Shown: positions 44,359-56,376, counted from the stretch's first letter. The stretch: DNA of 64,000 nucleotides from Neoconidiobolus thromboides FSU 785 (GCA_025603075.1 MU626267.1:1-64000); one strand, 5' to 3'. Program-made: numbers and translations. Notes: generated from the sequence alone by a model not told the origin.

Positions 44359-46291
44359 GTTTTATTAAAACAAAATAATTTTATTTGGAAGTTAATAGAT
44401 AATAGATTTATTTATATACTTTTTTATTAAAAAAATTAATATGCGATCTGCGTAATTTAAGAATTGGTTAAGTAAATATTCTACTTAAATTATAGCACCG
44501 TTTTAAAATGTTTTGCAAATGAATTTCCCAGCTTTTTTTTAAAGAAAAATCGCATAATGTAAAACTTAATACGTACTTTTATGTATTCTGAAAAGGCCAT
44601 AAATTGAGGCTTTCAAAAATAATAGTTTTATTATGTAGAAAACTCTAAAATTTAAAGCTTTATATAGACTTTAACTTCAATATATTTAATATAATACCAT
44701 ATTTTACACTATTGCCACTAAAGTCGTTTTTACAGAGAATTTTTCGATATTAATAAATGGTGGAAATATACTCATGTATGAATAGATAACTTGATCAACC
44801 GATCAACCACCGTTAAATCCAAAGGAAATACAAAACAAAGCCCAAAATTGGGGTGGAAATAACAAAGTTTTCCAAATAAGATATATTTAGATAATTAAAA
44901 TTTTTAAAGAATTTGGGTTTTTATTTGATATTATTTAAGATGTTCAAGACATTAAAAGCATAATCTAAAGGTGTATTTGTTTAAAATAAAAATAAAATAT
45001 TGATTTTGGATTTTGGATTTCAGATTTCAACTTTATTACAGTTAATTATTACAAACTAGATTCTTTAAACCCAACTGATTCGAATAAAGTGGGGTGAAGG
45101 CTAAAATTTTAAGAATATAAAAATATTTTTTGCAGTCATATAGTATACTTTACCACGTTCACCCCATATTCCTTAATATATTTTTGTTTTCAATCACTTT
45201 ATAAGATATTAAATAATACTATTTTTTGTATAGTTTTACTTATGATTTCATCATTTTAAAAATAAAAGGTTAAATTTAGATAAATTTTGTATGAATTTGT
45301 TTTATATGCTTTAATGTTTGAAATTAGTGATATTTAATCCGAATTTTTGATAAAATATTTACCTCCGAATTTTTGCAGTTAAATTAAACTATACCAAAAG
45401 CTACATTAGCTTGACATTTGTTTTTGCTTTAATGATGTGGTGGGGATATAAAAAAAATACTGGGATTGAGGGGTTTTAGTTTTAGTGTGTTAGATTCCTT
45501 GCACTAATTTGTTGTATGTGTTGTAACTATAATATGCGCTAGATTCTATCTTAATTAAATTTTCTGTCTCTAAGATTTAAACTAAATTCTGAAGGTGGAT
45601 ATTGGTGCAATATATGGTTTTTTTAAATAGCTTAGCTTTTTATCGTATCTCAAAAGTGGATAACTATTAATGGAAAACTCACTGCATCTTGCAATTACAA
45701 TCTAAGTTAAACTAGCACAAAAAGCCTAACACATTATATTTACAGCCTCTTCATCCTACAACTTTTTTGACCTTCCCTTGTAATAATTTTTAGAAGGTAT
45801 AATAAAATCAAGTAAAGATCAAAAGCTATTATCTCTATAGCCTTTTCTTTTCTCCACTAGCCATTTACATCTATCTGTATTATATTATTAAACTGACTAA
45901 GGACTTTTCTCTTGTGATGATATAAAAAATTAGATAATAAATATATAACTATCATAAAATACCACCAAAGTCCAAAGTAATGGCTTGCTCACAGTTTTTT
46001 CTCTCCTTGAAGCATATTAGTAACAATTAAGATATTATGTTCTAGACATTTTTTTGTATAAAGTTGCTTTAATTAAAGCAGATATTTAATTAAAGTAATC
46101 ACCATTTTATCCTTTTATAGTATGATTATAAAATAATGTATTCTAAATTAAGGTTATGTTTATAATGTGAGTAGCCACTTTTATGTACAAACTAATTAAT
46201 ATTCAGCTGTAAAATCAAATAGAATTATAATGGTTAAAATACCGGAATTCTGTAATAAAATTTTACAATAATTGTTTCGTATTTTACCAAA
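44359..46291. other. Long gene-free stretch with an inverted repeat
   Basis: Contains a perfect 9-bp inverted repeat, TGGGGTGAA / TTCACCCCA, at 45090-45098 and 45158-45166, about 77 bp overall. This could be a small non-autonomous element unrelated to the main MITE. Otherwise nothing recognised. Confidence 0.4.
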
Positions 46292-46711
46292 CTAACCAGA
46301 GATATTTCTAATACCGTTACAATCTGAGTTATATTAACTAGCATTAAAGCAATTGAATTTTTCAGATTTGTTGTTAGTCCCAGATTCAGGGAAATTGGTT
46401 TTAAAATACTATCTTTTGAGCAATTTTCAAAGTTTAAACCAAATTCACCATCGCCACTTGCCTCTCTAAATGCAGAAGCGAAGATAATGTCGAAAGTGAC
46501 TCTTTAAATTTTGAACATGAGAGGTAGATAGTTAATTATCATACACAACAAAACAATAAGAACCTATTATACATTTAATTTCGCCAACGGGAGGGCCAAG
46601 TTCTTTAAAGTTGAGGTTATATTTTACTATATAATTGGCGGAACTACTTGTATTAGATCCTAAAATAGTAGCGATAAGAGGGAACTAAAGAATTTTAGAT
46701 ATGGTTAGTAT
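46292..46711 (-). pseudogene. Dead paralogue of the secreted Cys-rich protein (30102-30530)
   Basis: Aligns along the whole minus strand with the intact gene at 30.1 kb. The start codon is ATA instead of ATG. Shared blocks: LTISKI in the signal peptide; SANYIVKYNLNFKEL matching STNYEVKCSSNFKKL; ASAFREASGDGEFGLNFENC matching TSAFEDVSSDGELGLKFENC; a frame-shifted TNFPESGT matching INFPKSGT; and DCNGIRNISG before the stop. At least three in-frame stops occur (one in the signal peptide, one where the intact gene has Gln), plus the frame shift. Two of the Cys codons are also lost. Clearly non-functional. Confidence 0.88.
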
Positions 46712-46793
46712 TTTTTGAGTGTTTGGAATATTTTTTGTTCATTTTTACATGTTTGTTTAGTTTAAAAAACTGATTTATAATTTTAAGTTATTA

Positions 46794-46900
46794 ACATTTG
46801 GGATTGTTTTTTTTGGCTTCATTACTTTTTCCATCTTTTAAGCGCTATTTGAGTGGAAAAATTACTAGTAAAACTCTTAAATACAAAAATACATCCCCAT
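46794..46900 (-). mobile_element. MITE copy 16 (reverse), upstream of the dead Cys-rich gene
   Basis: ACATTTGGGATTGTTTTTTTT to ACATCCCCAT with a well-kept core AAGCGCTATTTGAGTGGAA. It lies 83 bp upstream of the lost start codon, inside the stretch that aligns with the promoter of the intact paralogue. Confidence 0.85.
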
Positions 46901-47126
46901 TTATTACATTTAACCATTACAATGTTTTCTTAAAATATTGGAGGAGTTAGATCTCCAAGTGGTTTGTTGTTAATAATAAAGCCAGGGCTATGATGTTTTA
47001 TTTTTATAATTATAACAACCATCATTTCAGTTCTTCAAAAATTTTATGAGGTAAATAGTACATTTTTTATAAAAAGAGAAACACTAAAAGCAATATAAAC
47101 CCTAAATAAATGTTAAAAATCATCAC

Positions 47127-47223
47127 ACAGGGATGTATTTTTTTATTTAGGAGTTTCATTGGTTTTTCCACTCAAATAGTACTAAGAAACATAAAAAGTG
47201 AAACCAAAAAAACACTCTCATAT
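47127..47223 (+). mobile_element. MITE copy 17 (forward)
   Basis: ACAGGGATGTATTTTTTTAT to AACACTCTCATAT. Core altered to CAAATAGTACTAAGAAAC. Confidence 0.75.
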
Positions 47224-47480
47224 ATTTATTGCCATTTTTTATTGAGATTTGTGATTTTATAGTTAGCGTAAAAATGATAATGAAATACTAGAAATAAATA
47301 AAAAGCTTATAAAATAATAACAAAGCTTAAACTCAAAAGCATATTGTTCTTTCTAACTTCCAAGTATAACTAAAATTAAAAACAAAACTTCATTTGAGTT
47401 AAATTTCATATGTTGTTATGCCTTTCATAGACATTCTAAATTAACTTTAACCTTAACAGAGTCAAATGTATAGCACAAAT

Positions 47481-47588
47481 ATATGGGGATGTATTTTTGT
47501 GTTTAACAATTTTACCAACAAATTTTCCGCTCAAATAGCGCTTAAAAAAATGGAAAAAATAATGAAGTCAAAAAAAACACTCCCGTAT
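47481..47588 (+). mobile_element. MITE copy 18 (forward)
   Basis: ATATGGGGATGTATTTTTG to CACTCCCGTAT; near consensus throughout, including CTCAAATAGCGCTTAAAA. Confidence 0.92.
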
Positions 47589-47810
47589 AATGTGAGATAA
47601 TTGTTTATAATTGCAGCGGCTAAAAATAAAATGATTAGTTGCAAAAATTTACATTAAACCTGAATGGCTTCAATATTCAAACATGATACATTAATAGTAA
47701 AAATATAAAATTTCGAAAAAGTTAATTTAACTATAAATGACTATTTGCATAAAATAAAGATAGCTTAGCTACTTTTGAAACAATTTTAAAATTGAACTTT
47801 TATTGATAAA

Positions 47811-48060
47811 TTGATGGTATGATTCAGCGTTGTTGTAATTATTGAAGCTAGTTCCAGCACCAATAACATCTAATCCAATAGATAGACTATATTTATTGAA
47901 AGTACCAACAGATCCAGTTACGTTAGAAATAACAGCAGCGTTATTACCTAAATTGATATTAGGGTATGGTATGAGACACTAGCCATAAGTGATTCTAGAT
48001 TGAATTACTTGTATTAGAGCTTTTCGGCTATAAATCAAACCTGATATTTATTTTCGCCAG
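47811..48060 (-). pseudogene. Dead 3' part of a Gly/Ser-rich secreted protein gene (paralogue of 28250-28942)
   Basis: The minus strand from 47960 to 47811 reads NLGNNAAVISNVTGSVGTFN and then VIGAGTSFNNYNNAESYH, against NAGNNVAVISNGAGTVGTSN and IIGAGTNFNGFNKATSYH in the intact protein. The stop after SYH is changed to CAA. Weaker similarity continues to about 48060, with stops and deletions. The N-terminal half and signal peptide are not found. Confidence 0.8.
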
Positions 48061-49670
48061 AGATCTTGATTTTTTCTTATCAACCTAATATTCAATTCCC
48101 TTACCCTCATATCTTTAACCCATTTGAATACAAAACGTTTGTAATATAAATTCTAAGGCCTGATAAAATAATATTTAGAGTACAAAAAATTAAAGAGTTG
48201 TTTATAACAACAGCATTAAGGAGGTTTTAATTATTATGGGCAAGTATCAAATAAAAAGAGCATTAAAAAAGTATATTCATGATGCCTTTTGTTAATAAAA
48301 AGGTGGGATTGAAAGGATTTTTGGAAAAGAGAAAGAAGCTTCACTAAAACAGTTCTTTTATTAAAATTATTTAAAATTCTACTTCAAAATTTTAGCGCTT
48401 ATGACTTAAACTAGTAGGAAAAGATATATACATAACTATATAAGTTGCGGTATAAACTTAAACAAAAAATTGTACATAAAATTCAATATGGCTGTAAAAA
48501 AATTATAAGCATATAATGTAGAAAATAAAGCTTCAAAAAAAGGTCGAAAAAAAGCTTTAGTATTAAAGAATATTAGGAATTTTGATAGCAATTAGCACTT
48601 CTTAATAAGTAATTTCTATTTCCAAAAGAATTATCCGCATTGACAAACAGGCCAGGTTTATTCATACTTACACATTTACTTCTTGGTGATGTGAAAGTAT
48701 TTTATATATTAGTTTATTATTTTTACTCAAGAAAATAGTGTCTTTGTTGGTTGCAACAGTAAAAAGATTTTTTATATGTAAGTAATTTTTTTCTAAAATG
48801 AAGATTCAAAGAAACCAAAATTATTTATGAAATGCTCAAGTAATAAAAAAGTTATATTAAGAGTTTTGAAAAAATAAAGTAATGAAAACATGCAAATACA
48901 ATTTTTATGAGAAGTATGTGCAACCATAAGAATAATTAAAAAAATGTGATTGTTATTTATTGTTGAATGGTTATATTAATTAAAGTCAAATTATAGCCTT
49001 CTAATTAATGTAGGAGATAAAAACTGCTTGCTCTCATAGCTGCTCATTTTTTTACATTATATAATAACAAAATGAACCAAATTAAAGAAATTAGTGAACT
49101 TTAGTATTTACGTATATATCTATAAATGTTTCGATATAGAATATACAAAAATTGTAGTAATTTTACTTTTTTAACACAAATTAAAAATAATATGTTTAGA
49201 TATTTAATTCCTTAAAAACCTTGATAAAGCTGACTTTTAAGGTTAATATTTATTCTAGTTTGAACTTTCAAAAAAAAATTTTAAGATTTTTAATTAAATC
49301 AGAAATATCGCTAAAATTATACATTGTAGTTAAAACTTTAAGAGACCCCTTTTAAAAGAAATACAGACATCTTCACCACTTGTTCTCTAAATTTGCTTTG
49401 TTGAATCACTTGGGAAAATCGTTATCTCAGGAATTTGCATAAAAAATTAATTTATCTAAATAAAAGATTTATCAGATTTATATTCATTATAAATTATTAT
49501 CAAAATAAAATTAAATAATAAAAAGGGATGATAAATGTACGTGAAAAGTTAAAAATAAAAAAATGTATTTTGTTATTTAAAAACTAGTTTAAAAGCGAAT
49601 CTCTACTACTTTAATTAGCAATTTATTAATTTAAGTCAGCATTTATAAAGTAAAATGAATATATTTATTT
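48061..49670. other. Gene-free AT-rich stretch
   Basis: No frame or repeat recognised. It should include the decayed upstream half of the Gly/Ser-rich paralogue, but I cannot align it by eye. Confidence 0.45.
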
Positions 49671-50615
49671 TCAAAATAATAAAACAATAGCCAGGCTTAA
49701 TAATGATAACACCGAAAAATGATCTAATGTACCATTTGAAGATGAATTGTTATTTTTACCAAGTGGTCTTGATGAAAGAGTCGAGGAGAGGATACTTGAA
49801 GATGTATCAATCGAAGTTGCATTTGTATTAGATTTAATGTTATTATTTATATTATCTTTTTTCTCATCGTTTTTTAACTTTAATTTATCTATCTGATAGC
49901 CAGAGGAAACACCTAAGCAAGTCTCCATATTTACAAATTTGTATTTTTTCTCTCTGATAAACCTAATGATATCAGGCAATTTGGCCAGTCTAGGTAGAGT
50001 GGTTTCGTGCTGTAAAGAAATAAAGGAGTTTTTAGTTGGGTCTGAGTTTTTAACTCCATTAATGATATTCCATCGGATCATATCTGAATTACCGCTCTTC
50101 TCTCTCCAGTCAAAAGAATCTACCGAAACATGGATATTTTGATAGCCTAAAGAAGCAACAATTCTTTGTACACGCTGGTCCATACTAAGATAAGGAAACC
50201 TGAAAAATGCTGGCCTTTTCCCAATAATATCAAATATAAGATTTTCTGTTTTCTTAATTTCTTCTACTATCTGTTGGTCATTTCTTTCTAGAAATTTAGG
50301 ATGGGAATAAGAGTGGGATGCAATGGTATGACCTTCTTCGAAGGTGCGAACCAATTTACTTTTGAGCTCATTTTTCTCAAGCTGGACACCCAATACAAAA
50401 AAGGTTGCTATTACTCTATGCTCTTTGAGGATGTTTAATATTTCATCGGTGTATTCGGTTGGCCCATCGTCAAAAGTTAGTGCAAAATGGCCTGGAGTTT
50501 TACAGTTAAAGATCGGAGGTAGATCGCAGTTGCTTTGGTTACATTTGATTTCTTCAGAAATAGTACAGATCGATAATATAAATACCACTAAGGCAAACAA
50601 AAATAGAAAGTTCAT
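49671..50615 (-). CDS. Secreted polysaccharide (chitin) deacetylase, probably GPI-anchored
   Basis: Single exon, 314 residues. Signal peptide 1-20; NodB/CE4 domain ~42-235; Ser/Asn/Thr-rich linker; hydrophobic C-terminus DHFSVLSLLSLAIVLLF, a GPI-attachment signal. The CE4 motifs are complete: ALTFDDGP (45-52, catalytic base and metal Asp), SHSYSHP (100-106, metal His pair), RFPY (139-142), DSFDW (166-170) and LQHE (201-204, catalytic His). It removes acetyl groups from wall chitin (or another N-acetylated glycan), making chitosan, and should act at the cell surface. Extra Cys residues near the N-terminus (C25, C30, C38) suggest disulfides. It differs from spore-specific forms only in ways I cannot judge. 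Confidence 0.92.
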   Translation of the reverse strand: MNFLFLFALVVFILSICTISEEIKCNQSNCDLPPIFNCKTPGHFALTFDDGPTEYTDEILNILKEHRVIATFFVLGVQLEKNELKSKLVRTFEEGHTIASHSYSHPKFLERNDQQIVEEIKKTENLIFDIIGKRPAFFRFPYLSMDQRVQRIVASLGYQNIHVSVDSFDWREKSGNSDMIRWNIINGVKNSDPTKNSFISLQHETTLPRLAKLPDIIRFIREKKYKFVNMETCLGVSSGYQIDKLKLKNDEKKDNINNNIKSNTNATSIDTSSSILSSTLSSRPLGKNNNSSSNGTLDHFSVLSLLSLAIVLLF

Positions 50616-52843
50616 CCTTTGTTTTAATAAAGTAGAAAGTATTAAATAAAGAGAAGGACAAAGTTGGTTTTTATTTTAAACGAATATTTATACCATTTTT
50701 ATTCAATTTTACAATTTCCTATTTTATTTGGCCTTCACTCTGGATTGTTACAATTCCTATGTGCTAAAAATAACATAAAGTTTTTGTTTATACTGATATC
50801 TTTTAAACCAAACAAATTTAATATAATGAATTGTATGTATATTAAAGAATATTCTTATAAATTCGATATTAGAACAATAGCGAAAATAACAGTAATCCAT
50901 GAATTGAAGTAAACATTTAATAAGAATGGTAGATTCGCTAATGTCATTGTAAGGTCATAAGTAAAGGTATTAGACTAAACTTGATATTGTTAATAATAGT
51001 ATGGCTTTTGTGTTCTTATTTCATTAGAAGATACTGTTTAATCTGATAGCTTTCATAAAGTATCAAATTACCATATTTAACAAACGATAGTAACAAAACT
51101 ATCTCAAAGCTTTGATACTAATTAAAATTAAATGATATCGCAGTTATATTCCAATGCTATTTTTATAGTTATAATCATAAGCTAAATTACTATGGTTCCT
51201 TTTTTAAATGTATTCATTGTTTTTATAATAAGATTATTAATCCATACTATCTATATCAAGAAACCTTAGTATTTGATCAAATCTGATTAAATTTAGGGGC
51301 TACCAGCTTTAATTTCACAAGTTCATTTATTTTTAAATTGCACCCAAGGTACTAAATATCAGTAAAATAAGCCACAACTCCTTTCACTTCTAAAGCGGTC
51401 ATCAATAAAAGCTATCTTTTTACTGAAGGCTGATTATCTAATTCATTATAATAATTCAGCTTAAAGGGATATGGAACATACGCACTCCTAAGTTACAACT
51501 TGTTTGACGAAGGATTGAAAATTTAAGCATAAGTTCCTTAAAATTCCAAGCTTGATCTAATTACTAAATTTAGAAAATGTGCCAAAATTGCCAAGACGCT
51601 TTTTAACATTTTCGCTTTCTTGTAGCTATTTATGTCACATCTTACCTTATGATAGTGCTTAATTCAGATACATAATTGAATCTTTTATAAATATTTTAAA
51701 ACTTAAACAATATACAAATACTGTAAGAATCCTATTAAGGAGCTTGACCTGACATTAAATTATTCAAAGTTCGAAATTACGATTACAAAAATTGTTAGAT
51801 ATTTTATGGTGCTGTTTACCCTCTATATTATTTTGCTCCATATCCTAAATACACATTTGATTATAATAGGTTATCTAATCATTATCCTGTGAATATTAAA
51901 GTTTGTGAGTTGTTCTTCGAATTTAGTTACTTTTAAAGCCAATAAAATCAATTTCAATATAAATGTGTAATTAAATATGGCTTAATAAAAATTAAGGTGC
52001 AATTATTTAAAATTCAAAAGCTAATGTCACCATAAAGATAACAAAATAGTATGTTATACTATATGTTATATTATAAAATTGATGCTTTTATTTGTATTTT
52101 TTGTCATAATTTAGAATAAAGGCTCGTCTATTTTTCCTAATCAACTACTGGAAGCAGGTCAATATGAATTGGAAAAAATAAAAAATTAAAGGTTGTTAAA
52201 AGCGAGACTTAAGTTTAAAGGGATTCTGTACTTCTGAAAGTACAGGAGGAACAATATTATATATTAGTTCCCAAAACAATTCGAAAAATGGATATGTGGT
52301 ATAACCTTTGTTGTAGAAAGCCACTATGTAAAGTGCTATTGCCATTATAGTTTCATAATTTTTGTTTCAACCATACTTCAACAGCTATTTATAAAAATGA
52401 ACTAATGTTTTTTAAAAATACTCATAATATAGCACAAAATACCAGCGCATTATCTGGTTTATATGGACTTATGGATAGTAGATAGAAACAAATATTAAGG
52501 AGCCATCAAGGGAATAAAATTAAAAGAACTAGCTATATAGCCTAGTGGTATTTCTTATTCTTAGTTTTTGTATATTTTCCATAGTCATTTATGATAAGCA
52601 AAAACACTACAAATGAATATAATCAAAATAAATACAGGTAGGATATAAACATTCAATTATACATAAAGTAAAGTAATATATAATTACTGCTCATAGATAG
52701 CTAGGGGTTAATGTATTAAATATAGCCAAACCTTAAATTATTAGTTTATAGGCTTTATACAAAAATTAAGATGTTTTTTCTAGGATGGCAGTGAAACTGC
52801 TCCTAATATGAACTTCAGTTACAGTTTAAGATTAAAAATTAAT
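50616..52843. other. Long gene-poor stretch with coding relics
   Basis: No intact gene. Near 52250-52300 the plus strand reads EEQYYILVPKTIRKMDMWYN, reminiscent of a retroelement pol fragment but with stops nearby. A perfect hairpin CTGTACTT-ctga-AAGTACAG lies at 52226-52245. Confidence 0.4.
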
Positions 52844-52949
52844 AAATGGGGGTGTTTTTTTGTGTTTAAGAATTTTACTAACAATCTTTCCACTCGAATA
52901 GCACTTAAAAAATGGAAAAATAATGAAATTAAAAAAAACATCCCCAAAT
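52844..52949 (+). mobile_element. MITE copy 19 (forward)
   Basis: AAATGGGGGTGTTTTTTTGTG to ACATCCCCAAAT; termini diverge in the outermost bases. Confidence 0.88.
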
Positions 52950-53405
52950 ACTTTGGAGACAGGTTAGATAACATGTTTTTCTAACTTTAAAAAATCAAAA
53001 GATAGGATATTAAGCGCTTCGTGCTACTCTATTAAATTATATAAGGCTATTATTAAGTTACTTGAGAGTAGTTATCCTGCTAATCTCAAGCAGATCATCA
53101 TTGGTACTTCAGTCAATAGGGGTCCAATAAAGCTATTATCCAAACAAAGTGTCTACTGAAAACACATCAAAAAGTTATTTCAAACAACTCCTAAGCTATA
53201 AAATTTAAACCATTTTTTTCGAGGATTTAGAGTTGATAATAACCTTGGTGATATTAGATTGAATCAAAGGAGCCTTGTTCAAAACTTCATATGTGGTTTT
53301 TTTCAGTTTTATATCATTTTTACCTAGGGCTGGAGTAATCAAGAATAATACAGTTATTTTAAGAGATACAAAAAATGATTAATTATAAATTTTCTTTCCT
53401 TTAAC
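52950..53405. other. Gene-free AT-rich stretch
   Basis: Nothing supportable seen between the two neighbouring MITEs. Confidence 0.5.
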
Positions 53406-53512
53406 ATATGGGGATGTATTTTTGTATTTAAGAATTTTACTAACAATCTTTCTGCTCAAATAGCACTTAAAAAATAGAAAAAGTAATGAAACCAAAAAAA
53501 ACACCCCCATAT
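53406..53512 (+). mobile_element. MITE copy 20 (forward)
   Basis: ATATGGGGATGTATTTTTG to ACACCCCCATAT, core CTCAAATAGCACTTAAAAA. Confidence 0.9.
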
Positions 53513-54058
53513 GCTACTCCAATCATAACCTAGCTAGGAGTAAGAGACTATCGTAATTTAGAAAGCCTTCAAGTGCCAAATCTGATAAAACTATTCGACC
53601 TAACACCATATTGCATCTACTATTGGAGCATTATATTGGCTAGTAATAAAATATATCAAGACTTACATTTAATTTGATATAATACTGTACTATATTATTG
53701 TTTTAGTCAAACCAATCAAGTCAACTTTCATTTTTAATACCAACCTTTGTAGTTTTTGAATACCCAAACAAAGCTCTTGTTGGTAACTCAGTTAAATGGA
53801 GGTAGGAAAGTCAACCCTTACCTAATGTTATATAAAATCAAATAATAAAACTGTTCTAGTATTAAATAGTGGTCATGTTTGAAATATTTAGTATTTTTTT
53901 TAGTGTTTATATTTTGAGCGTTCTACTAAAATAAATGATGATACAAACTCAACTAAAACAATTTAAAATATCAAAGTGTAGAATTTGATCTTATTTAGTC
54001 TCTCTGTTTTATTAAAAAAAATTCTTAAACAAGTGAAATATAACTTAATTTATTATAG
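53513..54058. other. Gene-free AT-rich stretch
   Basis: Nothing recognised; 3' flank of the glycosyltransferase-like gene. Confidence 0.5.
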
Positions 54059-54718
54059 TTAAGGTTTAGGTTGAACACTAGGCATATTACCATTTTGTAC
54101 TGCTAAAAACCTTTTTTCCTCAATACCCTTTAAACATCTGGGAAGTATAAGGTCCGCAGCCCCAACATTATTTATTAAACAATGCTTTAGCTCTTCGATC
54201 AAAAATTTACTGTAAATTCGACACTGTAAGCCATTACCATTAACCTCATAATTATATCTGTATAGTCCAAATTTGTTGCAATCCATAATATATCTACTAT
54301 CATTACTCCAAGCAATTAAATTCCAATAAAGTAGTTGTTTTGTATAACTAAATAAAAGTATATCGTCTTCCATTAACATACAGTATGTTTTACTTTCATT
54401 ACATTGTAATAATGCACTATAAAATACATTTTTAATTCGACACTCTCGTGGTGTTATTCTCTCACAATTAGTACTCTCTATAATCTTTTCAGGATACTTC
54501 AGTTTACCGAAACTATTCATAACTTTCTCTATTGCTTTATAATTCCTTATCTTATATTCTGAAAGTAATACAGTTTCTAATCGACTGCTTAATAGTTCAT
54601 CAATATCCTCATTACTTGGAAATAAAAATACATACGCTAACCTTAAATAAAGTAATACAAATACTACTGGTATTAACAATAACATTTTTTTTATACTAGG
54701 TCGAGTTAATAATCCCAT
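54059..54718 (-). CDS. Putative type II membrane glycosyltransferase, PGAP4-like (short)
   Basis: Single exon, 219 residues. A signal anchor lies at about 11-32 after a basic start. Then CMLMEDDILLF holds an EDD triplet (117-119) of the GT-A DxD kind; then LLYWNLIAWSNDSRYIM and, near the end, GAADLILPRCLKGIEEKRFLAVQNG, a layout I know from PGAP4/TMEM246-type GPI-GalNAc transferases and related fungal membrane proteins. At 219 residues it is only about half the usual PGAP4 length, and the two extra mid-domain helices of that family are absent. It might be a minimal version or a 5' truncated gene. Golgi location expected. Function is inferred. Confidence 0.55.
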   Translation of the reverse strand: MGLLTRPSIKKMLLLIPVVFVLLYLRLAYVFLFPSNEDIDELLSSRLETVLLSEYKIRNYKAIEKVMNSFGKLKYPEKIIESTNCERITPRECRIKNVFYSALLQCNESKTYCMLMEDDILLFSYTKQLLYWNLIAWSNDSRYIMDCNKFGLYRYNYEVNGNGLQCRIYSKFLIEELKHCLINNVGAADLILPRCLKGIEEKRFLAVQNGNMPSVQPKP

Positions 54719-55866
54719 TTTGATTCAATCTTCAATTGTTATATTGCTAGACTTTGTAGATTTGATATTTGTTTTATGTCCACCACTATTGTTGGATTAA
54801 ATTTTTCACAAAAAATATCAAAACAGTACATTTGTTTTTATTTATATCTTTTCATACTATGATTAATTTATTTTAATTCCGACGATTGTTGTTTACAGTC
54901 TAAATTTAATTTAAAAATAGCCTTTTAGTGACTACATCTCAATCAAATGACCTAAGAAAAAGATTAGGATACTATTTTTATATAACAATAAATCGAATTC
55001 ATGGACATTAACCTCTCTAGCTTACATTATTCTTTTAAAAGCTTTGATAGCTATACCATTCTTTTACATTATGTTACTGGAAAATGTAATACAGTTTAAA
55101 TAATAGTTATATGACTATATTTTCATAAGACCTAATTTATAACAAGTGGTATACCTTATTCGTTCATGGCATTTTACTTTCTAATTTTTAATACTAAGTT
55201 CTTAAAAGAATGTTAATGAATATATATATATTTGAGTTTTTTTAAGAGGCAAAGATACCATATAAAGAAACATAATATCCTAACTAAGATTTTTAAGCCT
55301 TTTTTATAATATATCTTTGTTTCTAAAACACCAACTGTCCTGAGATAAATATAAAGTACTATGTTTAATGCCAAGGATTTCGATGAGATTACATCAAGCT
55401 CTTCCATAAAAACTTTGTTCTTATTAGAAAGTAAACTAAATTTGATTGAAATTCAAATTATGCTGTTGTATCTCTATTGTGATCTAATTAATAATTGGTT
55501 TAATAATAAAATTTTGTTAGGATTGGATTAAAATCTAAAGGTTAGGCATGAAAAAAACCAAATAAACGACTTAAATATTTTAAAATCACCACAAATTAAA
55601 TCTGAATAGAGTTGCTATAGCAGCTACAAACTAATTTTTTTTAGAGAGTAGCTGTTTTTTTTATAAACCTTGAAAGAGCTGGGGGCTTCTAAGTGTTTAT
55701 TGTTAAGGGATAATTGAAAACAAGCGCATGATCGATAGGATAGTTAGGTAGATGTAGAAGGTAATGAGCAGTTTCTAAGGTTTAAAACATGGATTTAAAG
55801 GTTTAGATCCATTTGATTAATGTTTTTGATAAAAATTGGTAAATTCAAGCTTTTTAAACGTCTTAA
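54719..55866. other. Gene-free AT-rich stretch
   Basis: Includes the upstream region of the glycosyltransferase-like gene. A 64-codon minus frame at 55213-55407 has no support. Confidence 0.5.
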
Positions 55867-55973
55867 ATATGGGGATGTATTTTTTTGTTTAACAATTTTA
55901 CTAACAATGTTTCCACTCAAATAGCGCTTAAAAGGTGGAAAAAGTAATGAAACCAAAAAAATCATCCTCATAT
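55867..55973 (+). mobile_element. MITE copy 21 (forward)
   Basis: ATATGGGGATGTATTTTTTTG to ATCATCCTCATAT, core CTCAAATAGCGCTTAAAAG. A 62-codon minus frame over it is an artefact. Confidence 0.9.
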
Positions 55974-56376
55974 GGTATTCCATTATAAATCCAAGTTATC
56001 TATTAACCTAATATTTTGAATCCTTATGTAACTCCTGAATACATTTTGAGATAAACTATACTATATCTATTAAAAAGCACCAGCTGTCCAAAAATTTTAA
56101 GTATAGTCTATAAAAAACATTGACAATTTTGCAAATAAATCACTATAGTTTTTTGTATATACAATAAAATACTATGAAATTAATATACTGGATACCAATA
56201 TGCAAAAACTACTATGCAGGAATTTTTTGTTAAACTTCATTGTATTTTTAGTGATATTAGTGTTCGAAAATAATTTGACATATATGAGGCTATGTCGAAA
56301 ATAAGTCGATTTTTAATAACACAATGAGAACGAAACAAGTTGAAAATTTATTGTATAATAGCATTTATATATCAGT
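55974..56376. other. Gene-free AT-rich stretch
   Basis: Nothing recognised. Confidence 0.5.

Noticed and set aside
52226-52245. 8-bp hairpin as a terminator or RNA gene
   Set aside because: A single small hairpin in a eukaryotic spacer without transcription evidence.
55795-55983. 62-codon minus-strand frame
   Set aside because: Mostly MITE copy 21 read in reverse.
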